A stretch of DNA of 51,824 nt from positions 1 to 51,824 of the forward strand of contig JAFEFZ010000124.1 in assembly GCA_018240325.1 (NCBI GenBank). Direction: 5' to 3'. The notes under the pieces were generated by a model. That model saw only the letters and a program-made list of their open reading frames with translations. It did no database searches and was not told the origin of the DNA. The position numbers were made by a program, and so were the translations under genes. This document shows positions 20,148 through 28,307 of this stretch, one piece after another (the stretch's first letter is position 1; each line of letters begins with the position of its first letter). Source of the stretch: Pseudomonadota bacterium. GTDB lineage: Bacteria > Pseudomonadota > Gammaproteobacteria > Burkholderiales > Burkholderiaceae_C.

Positions 20148-21119
20148 ATGAAGCGACTGGCAGTGCTCACCAGCGGCGGCGACGCGCCCGGCATGAACGC
20201 CGCGATCCGTGCGGTCACGCGCATGGGGCTGGCCGGCGGCTGGCAGGTCTACGGCATTCGCCACGGCTTCAGCGGCCTGATCAAGGGCGAGCTCGAGCTG
20301 CTCGGCGCGCGCGACGTCGGCGGCATCATGCAGCGCGGCGGCACCATGCTGGGCACCGCGCGCTGCCCCGAGATGAAGACCGAGGGCGGCCAGGTCGAGG
20401 CGCTGCGCCAGCTCGGTGCGCGCGGCATCGAGGCGCTGGTGGTGATCGGCGGCAACGGCTCGCAGACCGGCGCGCATGCGCTGCACCAGCGCGGGCTGCA
20501 GGTGGTGGGCGTGGCTTCGACGATCGACAACGACCTGCTGGGCACCGACATCACGATCGGCGCCACCACCGCGATCGACGTGGCGCTCGAGTCGATCGAC
20601 CGCCTGGGCGTGACCGCGTCGTCGCACCAGCGCGGCTTCTTCGTCGAGGTGATGGGCCGCGACTGCGGCTACCTGGCCACCGTGGTGGGCATCGCCGGCG
20701 GCGCCGAGTCGATCGTGGTGCCCGAGCAGGACACCAGCCCCGAGGCCGTGGCCACCGAGATCCGCGACGCCTACCGGCGCGGCAAGACGCACGCGATCAT
20801 CGTCGTCGCCGAAGGGGCCAAGTACGGCGCCGACGCGCTGGCGCGCTACTTCGACGAGCACGAGGCGCAGCTCGGCTTCGACATGCGCGTGTGCAAGCTC
20901 GGCCACGTGCAGCGCGGCGGCGTGCCGGGCGCGGCCGACCGGCTGCTGGCCACGCAGCTGGGCGCGGCAGCGGTGGAGCAGCTCGATGCCGGCAACCACG
21001 GCGTGCTGGTGGGCATGCGCTGCGGCCAGGTCAGCACCACGCCGCTGGCCGAGGTGGTCGGCGCGACCAAGCCGCCCGACACGCGGTTGCTGCAGCTGGC
21101 GGCGGTGCTGACGCGCTGA
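20148..21119 (+). CDS. pfkA: 6-phosphofructokinase (ATP-type) with Asn103
   Basis: The 323-residue product is the length of bacterial PfkA, which phosphorylates fructose 6-phosphate in glycolysis. Residues align to E. coli PfkA without gaps in the core: LTSGGDAPGMN (about 8-18), IGGNGSQ (100-106), TIDND (125-129, with the catalytic base Asp127), SSHQRGFFVEVMGRDCGYL (fructose-phosphate binding) and KLGHVQRGG near 240. Position 103, normally Asp in the Mg-ATP-binding GGDGS, is Asn here, while Gly104, which distinguishes ATP- from diphosphate-dependent enzymes, is kept; position 124 is Ser rather than Gly. AAGGAGG is at 20133-20139. Many Burkholderiales lack PFK; its presence fits the glycogen operon at the right of the window. 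Confidence 0.92.
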   Translation: MKRLAVLTSGGDAPGMNAAIRAVTRMGLAGGWQVYGIRHGFSGLIKGELELLGARDVGGIMQRGGTMLGTARCPEMKTEGGQVEALRQLGARGIEALVVIGGNGSQTGAHALHQRGLQVVGVASTIDNDLLGTDITIGATTAIDVALESIDRLGVTASSHQRGFFVEVMGRDCGYLATVVGIAGGAESIVVPEQDTSPEAVATEIRDAYRRGKTHAIIVVAEGAKYGADALARYFDEHEAQLGFDMRVCKLGHVQRGGVPGAADRLLATQLGAAAVEQLDAGNHGVLVGMRCGQVSTTPLAEVVGATKPPDTRLLQLAAVLTR

Positions 21120-21154
21120 GCCGGCGGGCAGGCCTGCACGGGCACAATGCCCGC

Positions 21155-22285
21155 ATGGACCGCCGCCCCGACCTCGACGACCCGCTGCACGACCACGAGG
21201 TCGGCCGGCGCGATGCCACGCTGGACCTGACGCGTGTCGACGACGTGCGCATCGGCGCGGTGCGCCCGCTGATCACGCCGGCGCTGCTGCAAGAGCGCGT
21301 GCCGCTGCACGACGACACGCTGGCGCTGGTCGAGCGCAGCCGCCGCGCGATCGCCGACGTGCTGCACGGCCGCGACGACCGGCTGGTGGTGGTGGTCGGG
21401 CCCTGCTCGATCCACGACCACGGCCAGGCGATCGAATACGGGCAGCGGCTGAAGGCGGCGGCCGGCGGGCTGGCGGCCGAGCTGCTGGTGGTGATGCGCG
21501 CCTACTTCGAGAAGCCGCGCACCACGGTGGGCTGGAAGGGCTACGTCAACGACCCGCACCTGGACGGCAGCTTCGCGATCAACGAGGGCCTGGAGCGCGC
21601 GCGCCGGCTGCTGCTGGAGCTGACCGCGCTCGGGCTGCCCACCGGCACCGAGTTCCTGGACCTGCTCAGCCCGCAGTACACCGCCGACCTGATCGCCTGG
21701 GGCGCGATCGGCGCACGCACCACCGAAAGCCAGACGCACCGCCAGCTGGCCTCGGGGCTGAGCTGCCCGGTGGGCTTCAAGAACGGCACCGACGGCGGCG
21801 TGCAGGTGGCGGCCGACGCGATCCAGGCCGCGCGTGCGCCCCACGCCTTCATGGGCATGACCAAGATGGGCATGGCGGCGATCTTCGAGACGCGCGGCAA
21901 CGACGACTGCCACGTGATCCTGCGCGGCGGCCGCGCGCCCAACTACGACGCGGCCAGCGTCGAGGCCGCCTGCGCCGTGCTGCGCGCCGCCGGCCTGCGC
22001 GAGCAGGTGATGATCGACCTGTCGCACGGCAACAGCGCCAAGCAGCACCAGCGGCAGGCCGTGGTGGCCGCCGACGTGGCCGCGCAGGTGGCGCAGGGCG
22101 ACCGCCGGATCATCGGCGTGATGATCGAGAGCCACCTCGAGGAAGGCCGGCAGGACCTGGTGCCCGGCCGGCCGCTGCGCCACGGCGTGTCGATCACCGA
22201 CGCCTGCCTGGGCTTTGCGCAGACGGTGCCGGTGCTGCAGCAGCTGGCGGCGGCGGTGCGGGCGCGGCGCGGCGCGGGGGGCTGA
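21155..22285 (+). CDS. aroG: 3-deoxy-7-phosphoheptulonate (DAHP) synthase, class I
   Basis: The enzyme joins phosphoenolpyruvate and erythrose 4-phosphate in the first shikimate step. The 376-residue product (a little longer than E. coli AroG/F/H at about 350-356) starts at ATG 21155, with an N-terminal polar extension. Class I motifs are VVVVGPCSIHD (about 76-86), MRAYFEKPRTTVGWKGYVND (about 113-132), LPTGTEFLDLLSPQY (about 160-174), GARTTESQTHRQLASGLSCP (about 186-205), GFKNGTDG, RGGRAPNYD near 260 and DLSHGNSAK near 288. The paralog (Phe, Tyr or Trp sensitive) cannot be decided from sequence by eye. It follows pfkA by 36 bases. Confidence 0.95.
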   Translation: MDRRPDLDDPLHDHEVGRRDATLDLTRVDDVRIGAVRPLITPALLQERVPLHDDTLALVERSRRAIADVLHGRDDRLVVVVGPCSIHDHGQAIEYGQRLKAAAGGLAAELLVVMRAYFEKPRTTVGWKGYVNDPHLDGSFAINEGLERARRLLLELTALGLPTGTEFLDLLSPQYTADLIAWGAIGARTTESQTHRQLASGLSCPVGFKNGTDGGVQVAADAIQAARAPHAFMGMTKMGMAAIFETRGNDDCHVILRGGRAPNYDAASVEAACAVLRAAGLREQVMIDLSHGNSAKQHQRQAVVAADVAAQVAQGDRRIIGVMIESHLEEGRQDLVPGRPLRHGVSITDACLGFAQTVPVLQQLAAAVRARRGAGG

Positions 22286-22529
22286 ACTATCGGGCCGGAC
22301 TTGCGTCCCGGGCCTGTTCCCCTGTACGGCAAGTGGCCTCATTCAGCCGCCTCGAACGCGGTCATCGACGCGCTTCGGCCTCTCGCTGCGGCCGTCCAGG
22401 CGCCTCCTCGCGACTGCGTCATCGCTTCGGCGGCGGCCTCGACACGGCGCGCAACCGGCGCGACGACGCGAGCGGCGCGGTCTGCGCGTCGTCAAGCGGC
22501 GCGCCGACACGCTCGGCTACGCTGTCGAT
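22286..22529 (+). other. Intergenic stretch with a faint histidine-kinase-like tail in frame
   Basis: The 244 bases upstream of the efflux adaptor hold no clear gene. Read in the adaptor's own frame, 22479-22529 encode GLRVVKRRADTLGYAVD, which resembles the G-L-x-V-x-R-x-A-D-x-L-G-x pattern of the ATP-binding C-terminus of hybrid histidine kinases, but the preceding residues are Arg/Pro-rich and lack the usual GLGL. It may be a decayed remnant or chance. Confidence 0.25.
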
Positions 22530-23723
22530 ATGCCCGAACGCGCCGTGCGTCCCTGGATCCGCCGTGCTCTGATCGCGCTGGGGCTGCCGGCATTGGCCGC
22601 CGCGGCCGTGTGGTGGCTCGGCCGGCCCAAGCCGGTGCCGGTGCTGGTCGAAACGGTGTCGCGCGGCAGCGTCGAGGCCAGCGTCGCCAACACCCGCGCC
22701 GGCACGGTCGAGGCCTGCCAGCGCACCAGGCTGTCGACCATCGCCGGCGGGCGCATCGAGGTGCTGGCCGTCAAGGAAGGCGACCGGGTCAAGAAGGGCC
22801 AGCTGCTGATGCGCCTGTGGAGCGACGACCAGCGCGCCGAGAAGGCCTACGCGCGCGCGCAGCTCGAGACCACGCGCAAGCGCGTTGCCGAAGCCTGCAC
22901 GCTGGCCGGGCTGGCGCGACGCGAGCTGCAGCGCCAGCAGCAGTTGTTCGAGCAGGGTTTCATCTCCGAGGGCGGCCTGGACACCGTGCGCGCGCAGGCC
23001 GACGCGCGCAGCGCCGCCTGCGCCACCGCGCGCTCCGACGTCGCGCAGGCGCAGGCGCGGGTCGACCTGGTCGGCACGGCCAGCCAGCGCACGGTGCTGG
23101 TCGCGCCTTTCGACGGCACCGTCGCCAAGATCGTCGGCGAGGTCGGCGAATATTCGACGCCGTCGCCGCCGGGCGTGGCGATGCCGCCGGCGATCGACCT
23201 GATCGACGACTCGTGCCTGTACGTGGCCGCGCCGATGGACGAGGTCGACGCGCCGAAGATCCGCGTCGGCCAGCCGGTGCGCATCACGCTCGATGCCTTG
23301 CCCGGGCGCAGCTTCGCCGGCAAGGTGCGGCGTGTCGCGCCCTACGTGACGGCGGTGGAGAAGCAGGCGCGCACCGTCGAGATCGAGGCGGACTTCGACG
23401 ATGCCGCCTCCGCCGGCCGGCTGCTGGTCGGCTACAGCGCCGACGTCGAGGTCATTCTCGACCGGCGCGACGGCGTGCTGCGCGTGCCCAGCTCGGCGCT
23501 GCTGCAGGGCGGCAGGCAGGGCAGCGGCCCTACGGGCCGCGTGCTGCTGCTGCAGGACGGCCGGCTGGTCGAGCGCGCCGTCAAGACCGGCCTGGCGAAC
23601 TGGGAGCACACCGAGATCACGCAGGGCCTGCAGGGCGGCGAGCGCATCGTCACCTCGCTCGACCGCGCCGGCGTCGCCGCCGGCGCCGCCGCGGTCGCGG
23701 ACGCCGCATCGGCGCCGAAGTAG
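22530..23723 (+). CDS. Efflux periplasmic adaptor (MacA/HlyD-like membrane fusion protein)
   Basis: The 397-residue protein has one N-terminal membrane helix (about 12-30) anchoring it in the inner membrane. It continues with a biotinyl-lipoyl half (GTVEACQRTRLSTIAGGRIEV, about 54-74), an alpha-helical hairpin (about 95-185, rich in Arg/Gln/Ala coiled coil), the returning lipoyl half (LVAPFDGTVAKIVGEVGE, about 190-207), and beta-barrel and membrane-proximal domains to the end. This is the adaptor of an ABC- or RND-type export pump. It is followed at 5 bases by the ATPase and permeases of a MacB-type exporter, so it is the MacA-like partner. ATG 22530 is chosen; the frame is open 315 bases further upstream but not protein-like. 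Confidence 0.9.
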   Translation: MPERAVRPWIRRALIALGLPALAAAAVWWLGRPKPVPVLVETVSRGSVEASVANTRAGTVEACQRTRLSTIAGGRIEVLAVKEGDRVKKGQLLMRLWSDDQRAEKAYARAQLETTRKRVAEACTLAGLARRELQRQQQLFEQGFISEGGLDTVRAQADARSAACATARSDVAQAQARVDLVGTASQRTVLVAPFDGTVAKIVGEVGEYSTPSPPGVAMPPAIDLIDDSCLYVAAPMDEVDAPKIRVGQPVRITLDALPGRSFAGKVRRVAPYVTAVEKQARTVEIEADFDDAASAGRLLVGYSADVEVILDRRDGVLRVPSSALLQGGRQGSGPTGRVLLLQDGRLVERAVKTGLANWEHTEITQGLQGGERIVTSLDRAGVAAGAAAVADAASAPK

Positions 23724-23727
23724 CGCC

Positions 23728-24450
23728 ATGGCGGCGCAGATCGAGCTCGACGGCATCGAGCGCGTGTTTCACCTCGGCGACAGCGTCGTGCACGCGCTGG
23801 CCGGCGTCGACCTGCGCATCGACGCCGGCGAGTACATCGCGGTGATGGGGCCGTCGGGATCGGGCAAGAGCACGCTGCTCAACGTGCTGGGCTTGCTCGA
23901 CCGTCCCGACGCCGGCCGCTACCGGCTCGAAGGCCGCGACGTGACCACGCTGTCGGCCGACGAGCAGGCGCGCGTGCGCAGCCGGCGCATCGGCTTCGTG
24001 TTCCAGAGCTTCCACCTGGTGCCGCGCCTGAGCGCGGCCGAGAACATCGCGCTGCCGATGGTGCTGGCCGGCATCGCGCCGCGCGAGCGCGACGCGCGCG
24101 TGCGCGCGGCGCTGGCGGGCTTCGGCCTGGCGGACCGCGCCGGCCACAAGCCCGACGAGCTGTCCGGCGGCCAGCGCCAGCGCGTGGCCATCGCGCGCGC
24201 GACGGTGATGCAGCCGGCGCTGCTGCTCGCCGACGAGCCCACCGGCAACCTCGACCGCGCCACCGGCGACGAGGTCGTGCGCCTGCTCGAGCAACTCAAC
24301 GCCAGCGGCATGACGCTGCTCGTGGTGACGCACGACGCGGCGCTGGGTGCGCGTGCGCGCCGCCGCCTGCTGATGGAGGACGGCGCGATCCGCACGGACG
24401 AGCGCCGCGACGAGCGCCGCCCCGCGGCCGATGCCGATGCGCACGACTGA
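23728..24450 (+). CDS. ABC transporter ATP-binding protein, MacB/LolD type
   Basis: The 240-residue ATPase has Walker A GPSGSGKST (about 38-46), a Q-loop (FVFQSFHLVP, about 91-100), the signature LSGGQRQRVAIARA (about 144-157), Walker B ALLLADEPTGNLD (about 166-178) and the switch His in LLVVTHDAALG (about 201-211). The D-E-P-T-G-N-L-D string with the LNVLGLLDRPD loop is typical of the MacB/LolD/FtsE group. A charged C-terminal tail rich in Arg/Asp follows. Its end overlaps the first permease by 20 bases, so the two are made together. With the adaptor it forms a three-part exporter, probably linked to an outer-membrane TolC partner encoded elsewhere. Confidence 0.94.
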   Translation: MAAQIELDGIERVFHLGDSVVHALAGVDLRIDAGEYIAVMGPSGSGKSTLLNVLGLLDRPDAGRYRLEGRDVTTLSADEQARVRSRRIGFVFQSFHLVPRLSAAENIALPMVLAGIAPRERDARVRAALAGFGLADRAGHKPDELSGGQRQRVAIARATVMQPALLLADEPTGNLDRATGDEVVRLLEQLNASGMTLLVVTHDAALGARARRRLLMEDGAIRTDERRDERRPAADADAHD

Positions 24451-25645
24451 CCTGCTGGCCTTCGCCGTCGGCGCGGCGCGCGGCCATCGCACGCGCACCG
24501 CGCTGCTGATGCTGGCGATGGCCATCGGCGTGGCCGCGGTGGTCACGCTCACCGCGCTCGGCGACGGCGCGCGGCGCTACGTGGTGCGCGAGTTCAGCGC
24601 CATCGGCTCGAACCTGGTGATCGTGCTGCCCGGCCGCACCGAGACCGGCGGCATCAACCCCGGCAGCTTCGTCAGCGGCACGCCGCGCGACCTGACGGTC
24701 GACGACGCCCAGGCGCTGCTGCGCGCGCCGGCGGTGCGGCGCGTCGCACCGCTGACGGTGGGCACCTCGGAGCTGTCGGCCGGCGGGCGCCTGCGCGAAG
24801 GCATGGTCGTCGGCACCACCGCCGAACTGCTGGAGGTGCGCCAGTTCAAGATGGCGCAGGGCCAGTTCCTGCCCGCGGACGACTGGAACCGCGCCGCGCC
24901 GCTGATGGTGCTGGGCGCGACGCTGCGCGCCGAACTGTTCCCCAACGAAGCGGCGCTCGGCCGCTTCGTGCGCGTCGGCGACCGGCGCTTCCGCGTCATC
25001 GGCGTGCTCGCCGCCAGCGGCAGCGGGCTCGGCATGAACACCGACGAGTTGGCGATCGTGCCGGTGTCGGCGGCGCTGGCGATGTTCAACACCAACACCT
25101 TGTTCCGCGTGCTCGTCGAGGCGCGCAACCGCGACGCGATCGAGCCGGCCAAGCAGCAGGTCGGCGCCATCGTGCAGGCGCGCCACGACGGCGAGCAGGA
25201 CGTGACCGTGATCACGCAGGATGCGCTGCTCGCCACCTTCGACAAGCTGCTGGGCACGCTGACGCTGGCCGTGGCCGGCATCGCCGCGATCAGCCTGGCC
25301 GTGGCCGGCATCCTGGTGATGAACGTGATGCTGGTGTCGGTGTCGCAGCGGCGCAGCGAGATCGGCCTGCTCAAGGCGCTGGGCGCCGGCGGCGGCACGA
25401 TCCGGCTGGCCTTCCTGGTCGAGGCGGCGCTGCTGTCGGCCGCGGGCGCGCTGTTCGGCTGCGCGCTCGGGCTTGCGGGCGCGGCGCTGATCCGGTGGCT
25501 GTACCCGCTGTTCCCCGCCTATCCGCCCGACTGGGCGGTGCTCGCGGGCCTGGGCACCGCGCTCGTCACCGGCGTGCTGTTCGGCGTGCTGCCGGCGCGC
25601 TCGGCCGCGCGGCTGGACCCGGTGGCGGCGCTGGCGCGGCGCTGA
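24431..25645 (+). CDS. MacB-type ABC permease 1
   Basis: The 404-residue permease has the MacB/FtsX layout: one N-terminal membrane helix (about 19-42), a large periplasmic region (about 45-270) with AGGRLREGMVVGTTAELLEV and QGQFLPADD, then three C-terminal helices (about 276-400) with MNVMLVSVSQRRSEIGLLKALGA, the cytoplasmic coupling motif of FtsX-domain proteins. The first ATG (24431) overlaps the ATPase gene by 20 bases; a second in-frame ATG follows at 24437. E. coli MacB fuses ATPase and permease; here they are separate, and a second permease gene follows, so the channel may be a heterodimer. Confidence 0.92.
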   Translation: MPMRTTDLLAFAVGAARGHRTRTALLMLAMAIGVAAVVTLTALGDGARRYVVREFSAIGSNLVIVLPGRTETGGINPGSFVSGTPRDLTVDDAQALLRAPAVRRVAPLTVGTSELSAGGRLREGMVVGTTAELLEVRQFKMAQGQFLPADDWNRAAPLMVLGATLRAELFPNEAALGRFVRVGDRRFRVIGVLAASGSGLGMNTDELAIVPVSAALAMFNTNTLFRVLVEARNRDAIEPAKQQVGAIVQARHDGEQDVTVITQDALLATFDKLLGTLTLAVAGIAAISLAVAGILVMNVMLVSVSQRRSEIGLLKALGAGGGTIRLAFLVEAALLSAAGALFGCALGLAGAALIRWLYPLFPAYPPDWAVLAGLGTALVTGVLFGVLPARSAARLDPVAALARR

Positions 25646-25646
25646 G

Positions 25647-25706
25647 GGCGGCGATGAAGGCGGCGATGAAGGCGGCGATGACGGCGGCGATGACGGCGGC
25701 GATGAA
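25647..25706 (+). repeat. Five 12-bp tandem repeats between the two permease genes
   Basis: Five copies of GGCGGCGATGA(A/C) lie end to end (25647, 25659, 25671, 25683, 25695), differing only in the last base. Each unit brings an ATG, all in one reading frame, because 12 bases equal four codons. The region directly follows the stop of permease 1 and precedes permease 2. Confidence 0.95.
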
Positions 25707-25722
25707 CCTGCGCGCACGATGA
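25654..25722 (+). CDS. Putative 22-residue Met-rich leader reading frame coupling the permeases
   Basis: The frame begins at ATG 25654 inside the repeat, yields repeats of the type MKAA/MTAA, and ends at TGA 25720-25722, which overlaps the ATG (25719) of the second permease in the string ATGA. Five Met codons offer several possible starts; GGCGGCG in front of each is only a weak ribosome site. The likely job is translational coupling so that permease 2 is translated after permease 1; a peptide with its own function is possible but not shown. Confidence 0.4.
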   Translation: MKAAMKAAMTAAMTAAMNLRAR

Positions 25723-26921
25723 TCGCCGCCGACGCCGCCCGCTACGCCTGGCGCGCCGTCAGCGCGCAGCGCACGCGCAGCCTGCTCACGCTGGCCGGCA
25801 TCGCCGTGGGCATCAGCGCGGTGATCCTGCTGACGTCGATCGGCGAGGGCGTGCACCGCTACGTGCTCGGCGAGTTCTCGCAGTTCGGCACCAATGTCGT
25901 GGCCATCGCGCCGGGCCGCGCCGCGGCGCGCGGCGGCGCGCCGCCGGGGTTGCCGACCTCGGTGCGGCCGCTGACGCTGGACGATGCGCGCGCGCTCGAG
26001 CACGTCGGCGGCGTCGTCGGCGTGATGCCGACCGTGTCGGGCAACGCCGAGGCGCAGGCGCAGGGCCGGCTGCGGCGCACGATGGTCTACGGTGTCTCGG
26101 CGGCGGCGCTGCCGGTGTTCAACATGCGCGTCGCGACCGGCCAGTTCCTGCCCGCCGAGGGCGCGCAGGCGGCGCGCAGCCTCGTCGTGCTCGGCTCGAA
26201 GCTGAAGCACGAGCTGTTCGGCAACGCCAATCCGCTCGGCGAGCGCCTGCGCCTGGGCGGGCAGAGCTTTCGCGTCATCGGCGTGCTCGCGCCCAAGGGC
26301 CAGTTCCTCGGCATGGACCTGGACGACACGGCCTTCGTGCCGGCGGCGCGCGCGATGGAGCTGTTCAACCGCGACGGCCTGAGCGAGATCCACCTGTCGC
26401 ATGCCGAAGGTGCATCGTCCAAGGCCGTGGCCGCGGCGGCCGAAGCGGTGCTGAAGGCGCGCCACGGCCGCGCCGACTTCACCGTGACCACGCAGCAGGA
26501 GATGCTGAGCACGCTGTCGAACATCCTCGACATGCTGACGATGGCGGTGGCGGCGCTGGGCAGCATCTCGCTGCTGGTGGGCGCGGTGGGCATCGTCACG
26601 ATCATGACCATCGCGGTGGCCGAGCGCACGCACGAGATCGGGCTGCTGCTGGCGCTGGGCAGCCGGCGCGGCACGATCCTGCGGCTGTTCCTGGGCGAGG
26701 CGGTGGTGCTGGCCGTGCTCGGCAGCCTGCTCGGCGTGGCGGTGGGCCTGGCGCTGGCGCAACTGCTGCGGCTGCTGCTGCCGGCGCTGCCGGTGAGCAC
26801 GCCGCTGCACTTCGTGCTGCTGGCCGTGGCCAGCAGCGCGCTGATCGGTCTCGTCGCCGGCGTGCTGCCGGCGCAGCGCGCCGCGCGGCTCGATCCGGTG
26901 CAGGCGCTGCGCTCGGAGTAG
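25719..26921 (+). CDS. MacB-type ABC permease 2
   Basis: The 400-residue protein has the same plan as permease 1: an N-terminal helix (about 20-43), a periplasmic domain (about 45-265) with RRTMVYGVSAAALPVFNMRV and TGQFLPAEG, and three C-terminal helices with TIMTIAVAERTHEIGLLLALGS. The two permeases share the whole layout, consistent with a duplication or a paired heterodimer. It ends the efflux operon; the next gene is far away and on the other strand. The substrate is unknown; macrolides, siderophores and lipopeptides are used by relatives. Confidence 0.92.
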   Translation: MIAADAARYAWRAVSAQRTRSLLTLAGIAVGISAVILLTSIGEGVHRYVLGEFSQFGTNVVAIAPGRAAARGGAPPGLPTSVRPLTLDDARALEHVGGVVGVMPTVSGNAEAQAQGRLRRTMVYGVSAAALPVFNMRVATGQFLPAEGAQAARSLVVLGSKLKHELFGNANPLGERLRLGGQSFRVIGVLAPKGQFLGMDLDDTAFVPAARAMELFNRDGLSEIHLSHAEGASSKAVAAAAEAVLKARHGRADFTVTTQQEMLSTLSNILDMLTMAVAALGSISLLVGAVGIVTIMTIAVAERTHEIGLLLALGSRRGTILRLFLGEAVVLAVLGSLLGVAVGLALAQLLRLLLPALPVSTPLHFVLLAVASSALIGLVAGVLPAQRAARLDPVQALRSE

Positions 26922-27415
26922 AGCGGCGTGCGCGGGGCGCATGGCGCCGTCGTCGGCGTGCATCGTCCCGTTGCGGCGCGGGGTGGCGCTCGGGCGGGCG
27001 TCTTCGGCCATGCCTCGTCGGGCGCCGCCAGCGTCCAGACTCGCTTCAACGGAATCAGCGCGCGCAGGTCGGCGTCGAGCTTGTCGCACACGCGCAGCCG
27101 TTCGTCGACCAGGTCGTCGGCGTCCCACAGCCCCGCGCCAGTGGCCGCAGCGGGATCGACATCCCGCCGCTGTCAGCCGGACGCACACGCGCCCTGTCGG
27201 CGCGACCGGCCGAGTTGCAGCATGCGGCGTCGGTGGTCGCCAGGGGGGCGAACGAGGCACCGCGATCCCCGAATGGCCCCAGCCCCGCTGCTGCTGCGCG
27301 CCGAGGGAGCGCAGACTCGTGCAGCGCTCCGGGACCATCCTGGCCTGCGACTCCGCGCCAGTGCGGCCTTCGTGGGCTGTCGCGGGATGTCGAGGCGCTG
27401 CCCGGGACGATCGGG
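26922..27415. other. 494-bp stretch without an intact gene
   Basis: The gap between the efflux operon and tRNA-Arg holds no reading frame I can support as a gene. Its middle, on the minus strand, contains an ordered stretch that may be a gene remnant (separate entry). The rest (27176-27415) shows no repeats, terminator or promoter that I can defend. It lies at the 3' side of the tRNA, where genomic islands often insert, but I found no second copy of the tRNA end. Confidence 0.5.
27012..27172 (-). pseudogene. Possible remnant of an unidentified gene
   Basis: On the minus strand the frame reads DPAAATGAGLWDADD then LVDERLRVCDKLDADLRAL and IPLKRVWTLAAPDEAWPK, with strongly GC-biased third positions and balanced charged/hydrophobic content as in a real helical protein. 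It starts right after a stop codon (TGA at 27175-27173), has no start codon or ribosome site, and runs into the antisense of permease 2. I do not recognise the family. It may be a leftover of a gene lost beside the tRNA. Confidence 0.3.
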
Positions 27416-27492
27416 TGGCCTGCCCGGAGGGACTCGAACCCCCGACCTGCTGCTTAGAAGGCAGCTGCTCTATCCGGTTGAGCTACGGGCAG
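27416..27492 (-). tRNA. tRNA-Arg(TCT)
   Basis: The 77-base gene on the minus strand has acceptor arms CTGCCCG and CGGGCAG, a D-arm GCTC...GAGC, a T-loop GTTCGAGTC and an encoded CCA (27416-27418 as TGG on plus). The anticodon stem GCTGC/GCAGC closes the loop CTTCTAA, giving anticodon TCT (27456-27458 read on minus), which decodes AGA/AGG, rare codons in such a GC-rich genome. Confidence 0.96.
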
Positions 27493-27558
27493 GTGCGGCG
27501 GGCCGCTGCAGGCCGGCGCCGGCGCGATTGTCGCGCCGGCGGCATGCTCCACAGACTC

Positions 27559-28251
27559 TCAGTGCTTGCGGTACTGGGTCGCGCCGAACAGCACTTCGCG
27601 CGCGCGCTCGTCGGTGATCGGGCGGCGCCGGTCGGCCAGCACTTCCACGCCGCGCATCACCGCCGGACGCGCCGCGATCTCGTCGAACCAGCCCTTCAGG
27701 TGCGGATGGTCGTTCCAGTCGATGCCCTGGTTCTTCCACGAGCGCAGCCACGGGAAGACGGCGATGTCGGCGATCGAGTATTCGGGCCCGCCGAGATAGC
27801 GGCTCTTGGCCAGCCGCGTGTTCATCACCGTGTACAGCCGGCGCGCCTCGTTGGTGTAGCGCTCGATCGCGTAGGGGATCTTCTCGGGCGCGTAGATGCG
27901 GAAGTGGTGCGCCTGGCCGAGCATCGGGCCGACGCTGCCCATCTGGAACATCAGCCACTGCAGCACCTCGTACTTGGCCGCCGTGCCCTCGGGCAGGAAG
28001 CGGCCGGTCTTGCCGGCCAGGTACAGCAGGATCGCGCCGCTCTCGAACAGCGAGATCGGCCGGCCGTCCGGGCCGTCGGGGTCGACGATCGCCGGGATCT
28101 TGTTGTTCGGGCTGATCGCCAAGAAATCGCTTTGGAATTGCTCGCCGCTGCCGATATCCACCGCAACCGCCCGGTACGGCAGCCGGCATTCCTCCAGCAT
28201 GATGTGGACCTTGTGGCCGTTGGGCGTGGCCCATGAATAGACGTCGATCAT
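27559..28251 (-). CDS. Glutathione S-transferase, YfcG-like disulfide-bond oxidoreductase
   Basis: The 230-residue protein has a thioredoxin-fold N-domain (about 1-80) and an all-helical C-domain (about 95-210). The N-terminus SWATPNGHKVHIMLEE carries the T-P-N-G-x-K active-site pattern of YfcG/YghU proteins, which reduce disulfides with glutathione instead of acting as classic conjugating enzymes; QSDFLAISPNNKIPAIVD includes the cis-Pro loop and LFESGAILLYLA the glutathione gamma-Glu contact. GGAGGA (28256-28261 on plus) precedes ATG 28251. It is divergent from the next gene by 56 bases. A role in thiol balance fits the peroxide genes in the window, but they are 10 kb away. Confidence 0.9.
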   Translation of the reverse strand: MIDVYSWATPNGHKVHIMLEECRLPYRAVAVDIGSGEQFQSDFLAISPNNKIPAIVDPDGPDGRPISLFESGAILLYLAGKTGRFLPEGTAAKYEVLQWLMFQMGSVGPMLGQAHHFRIYAPEKIPYAIERYTNEARRLYTVMNTRLAKSRYLGGPEYSIADIAVFPWLRSWKNQGIDWNDHPHLKGWFDEIAARPAVMRGVEVLADRRRPITDERAREVLFGATQYRKH

Positions 28252-28307
28252 CCGATCCTCCTTCCCGCGCGCCGCTGCGGCGGCAGCGCCGCAACCGACT
28301 CTAAACC

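Noticed and set aside
27399-27430. Second copy of the tRNA-Arg end as an island attachment site
   Set aside because: The only match (TGCCCGG near 27399) is short and expected by chance in GC-rich DNA; no integrase gene is present.
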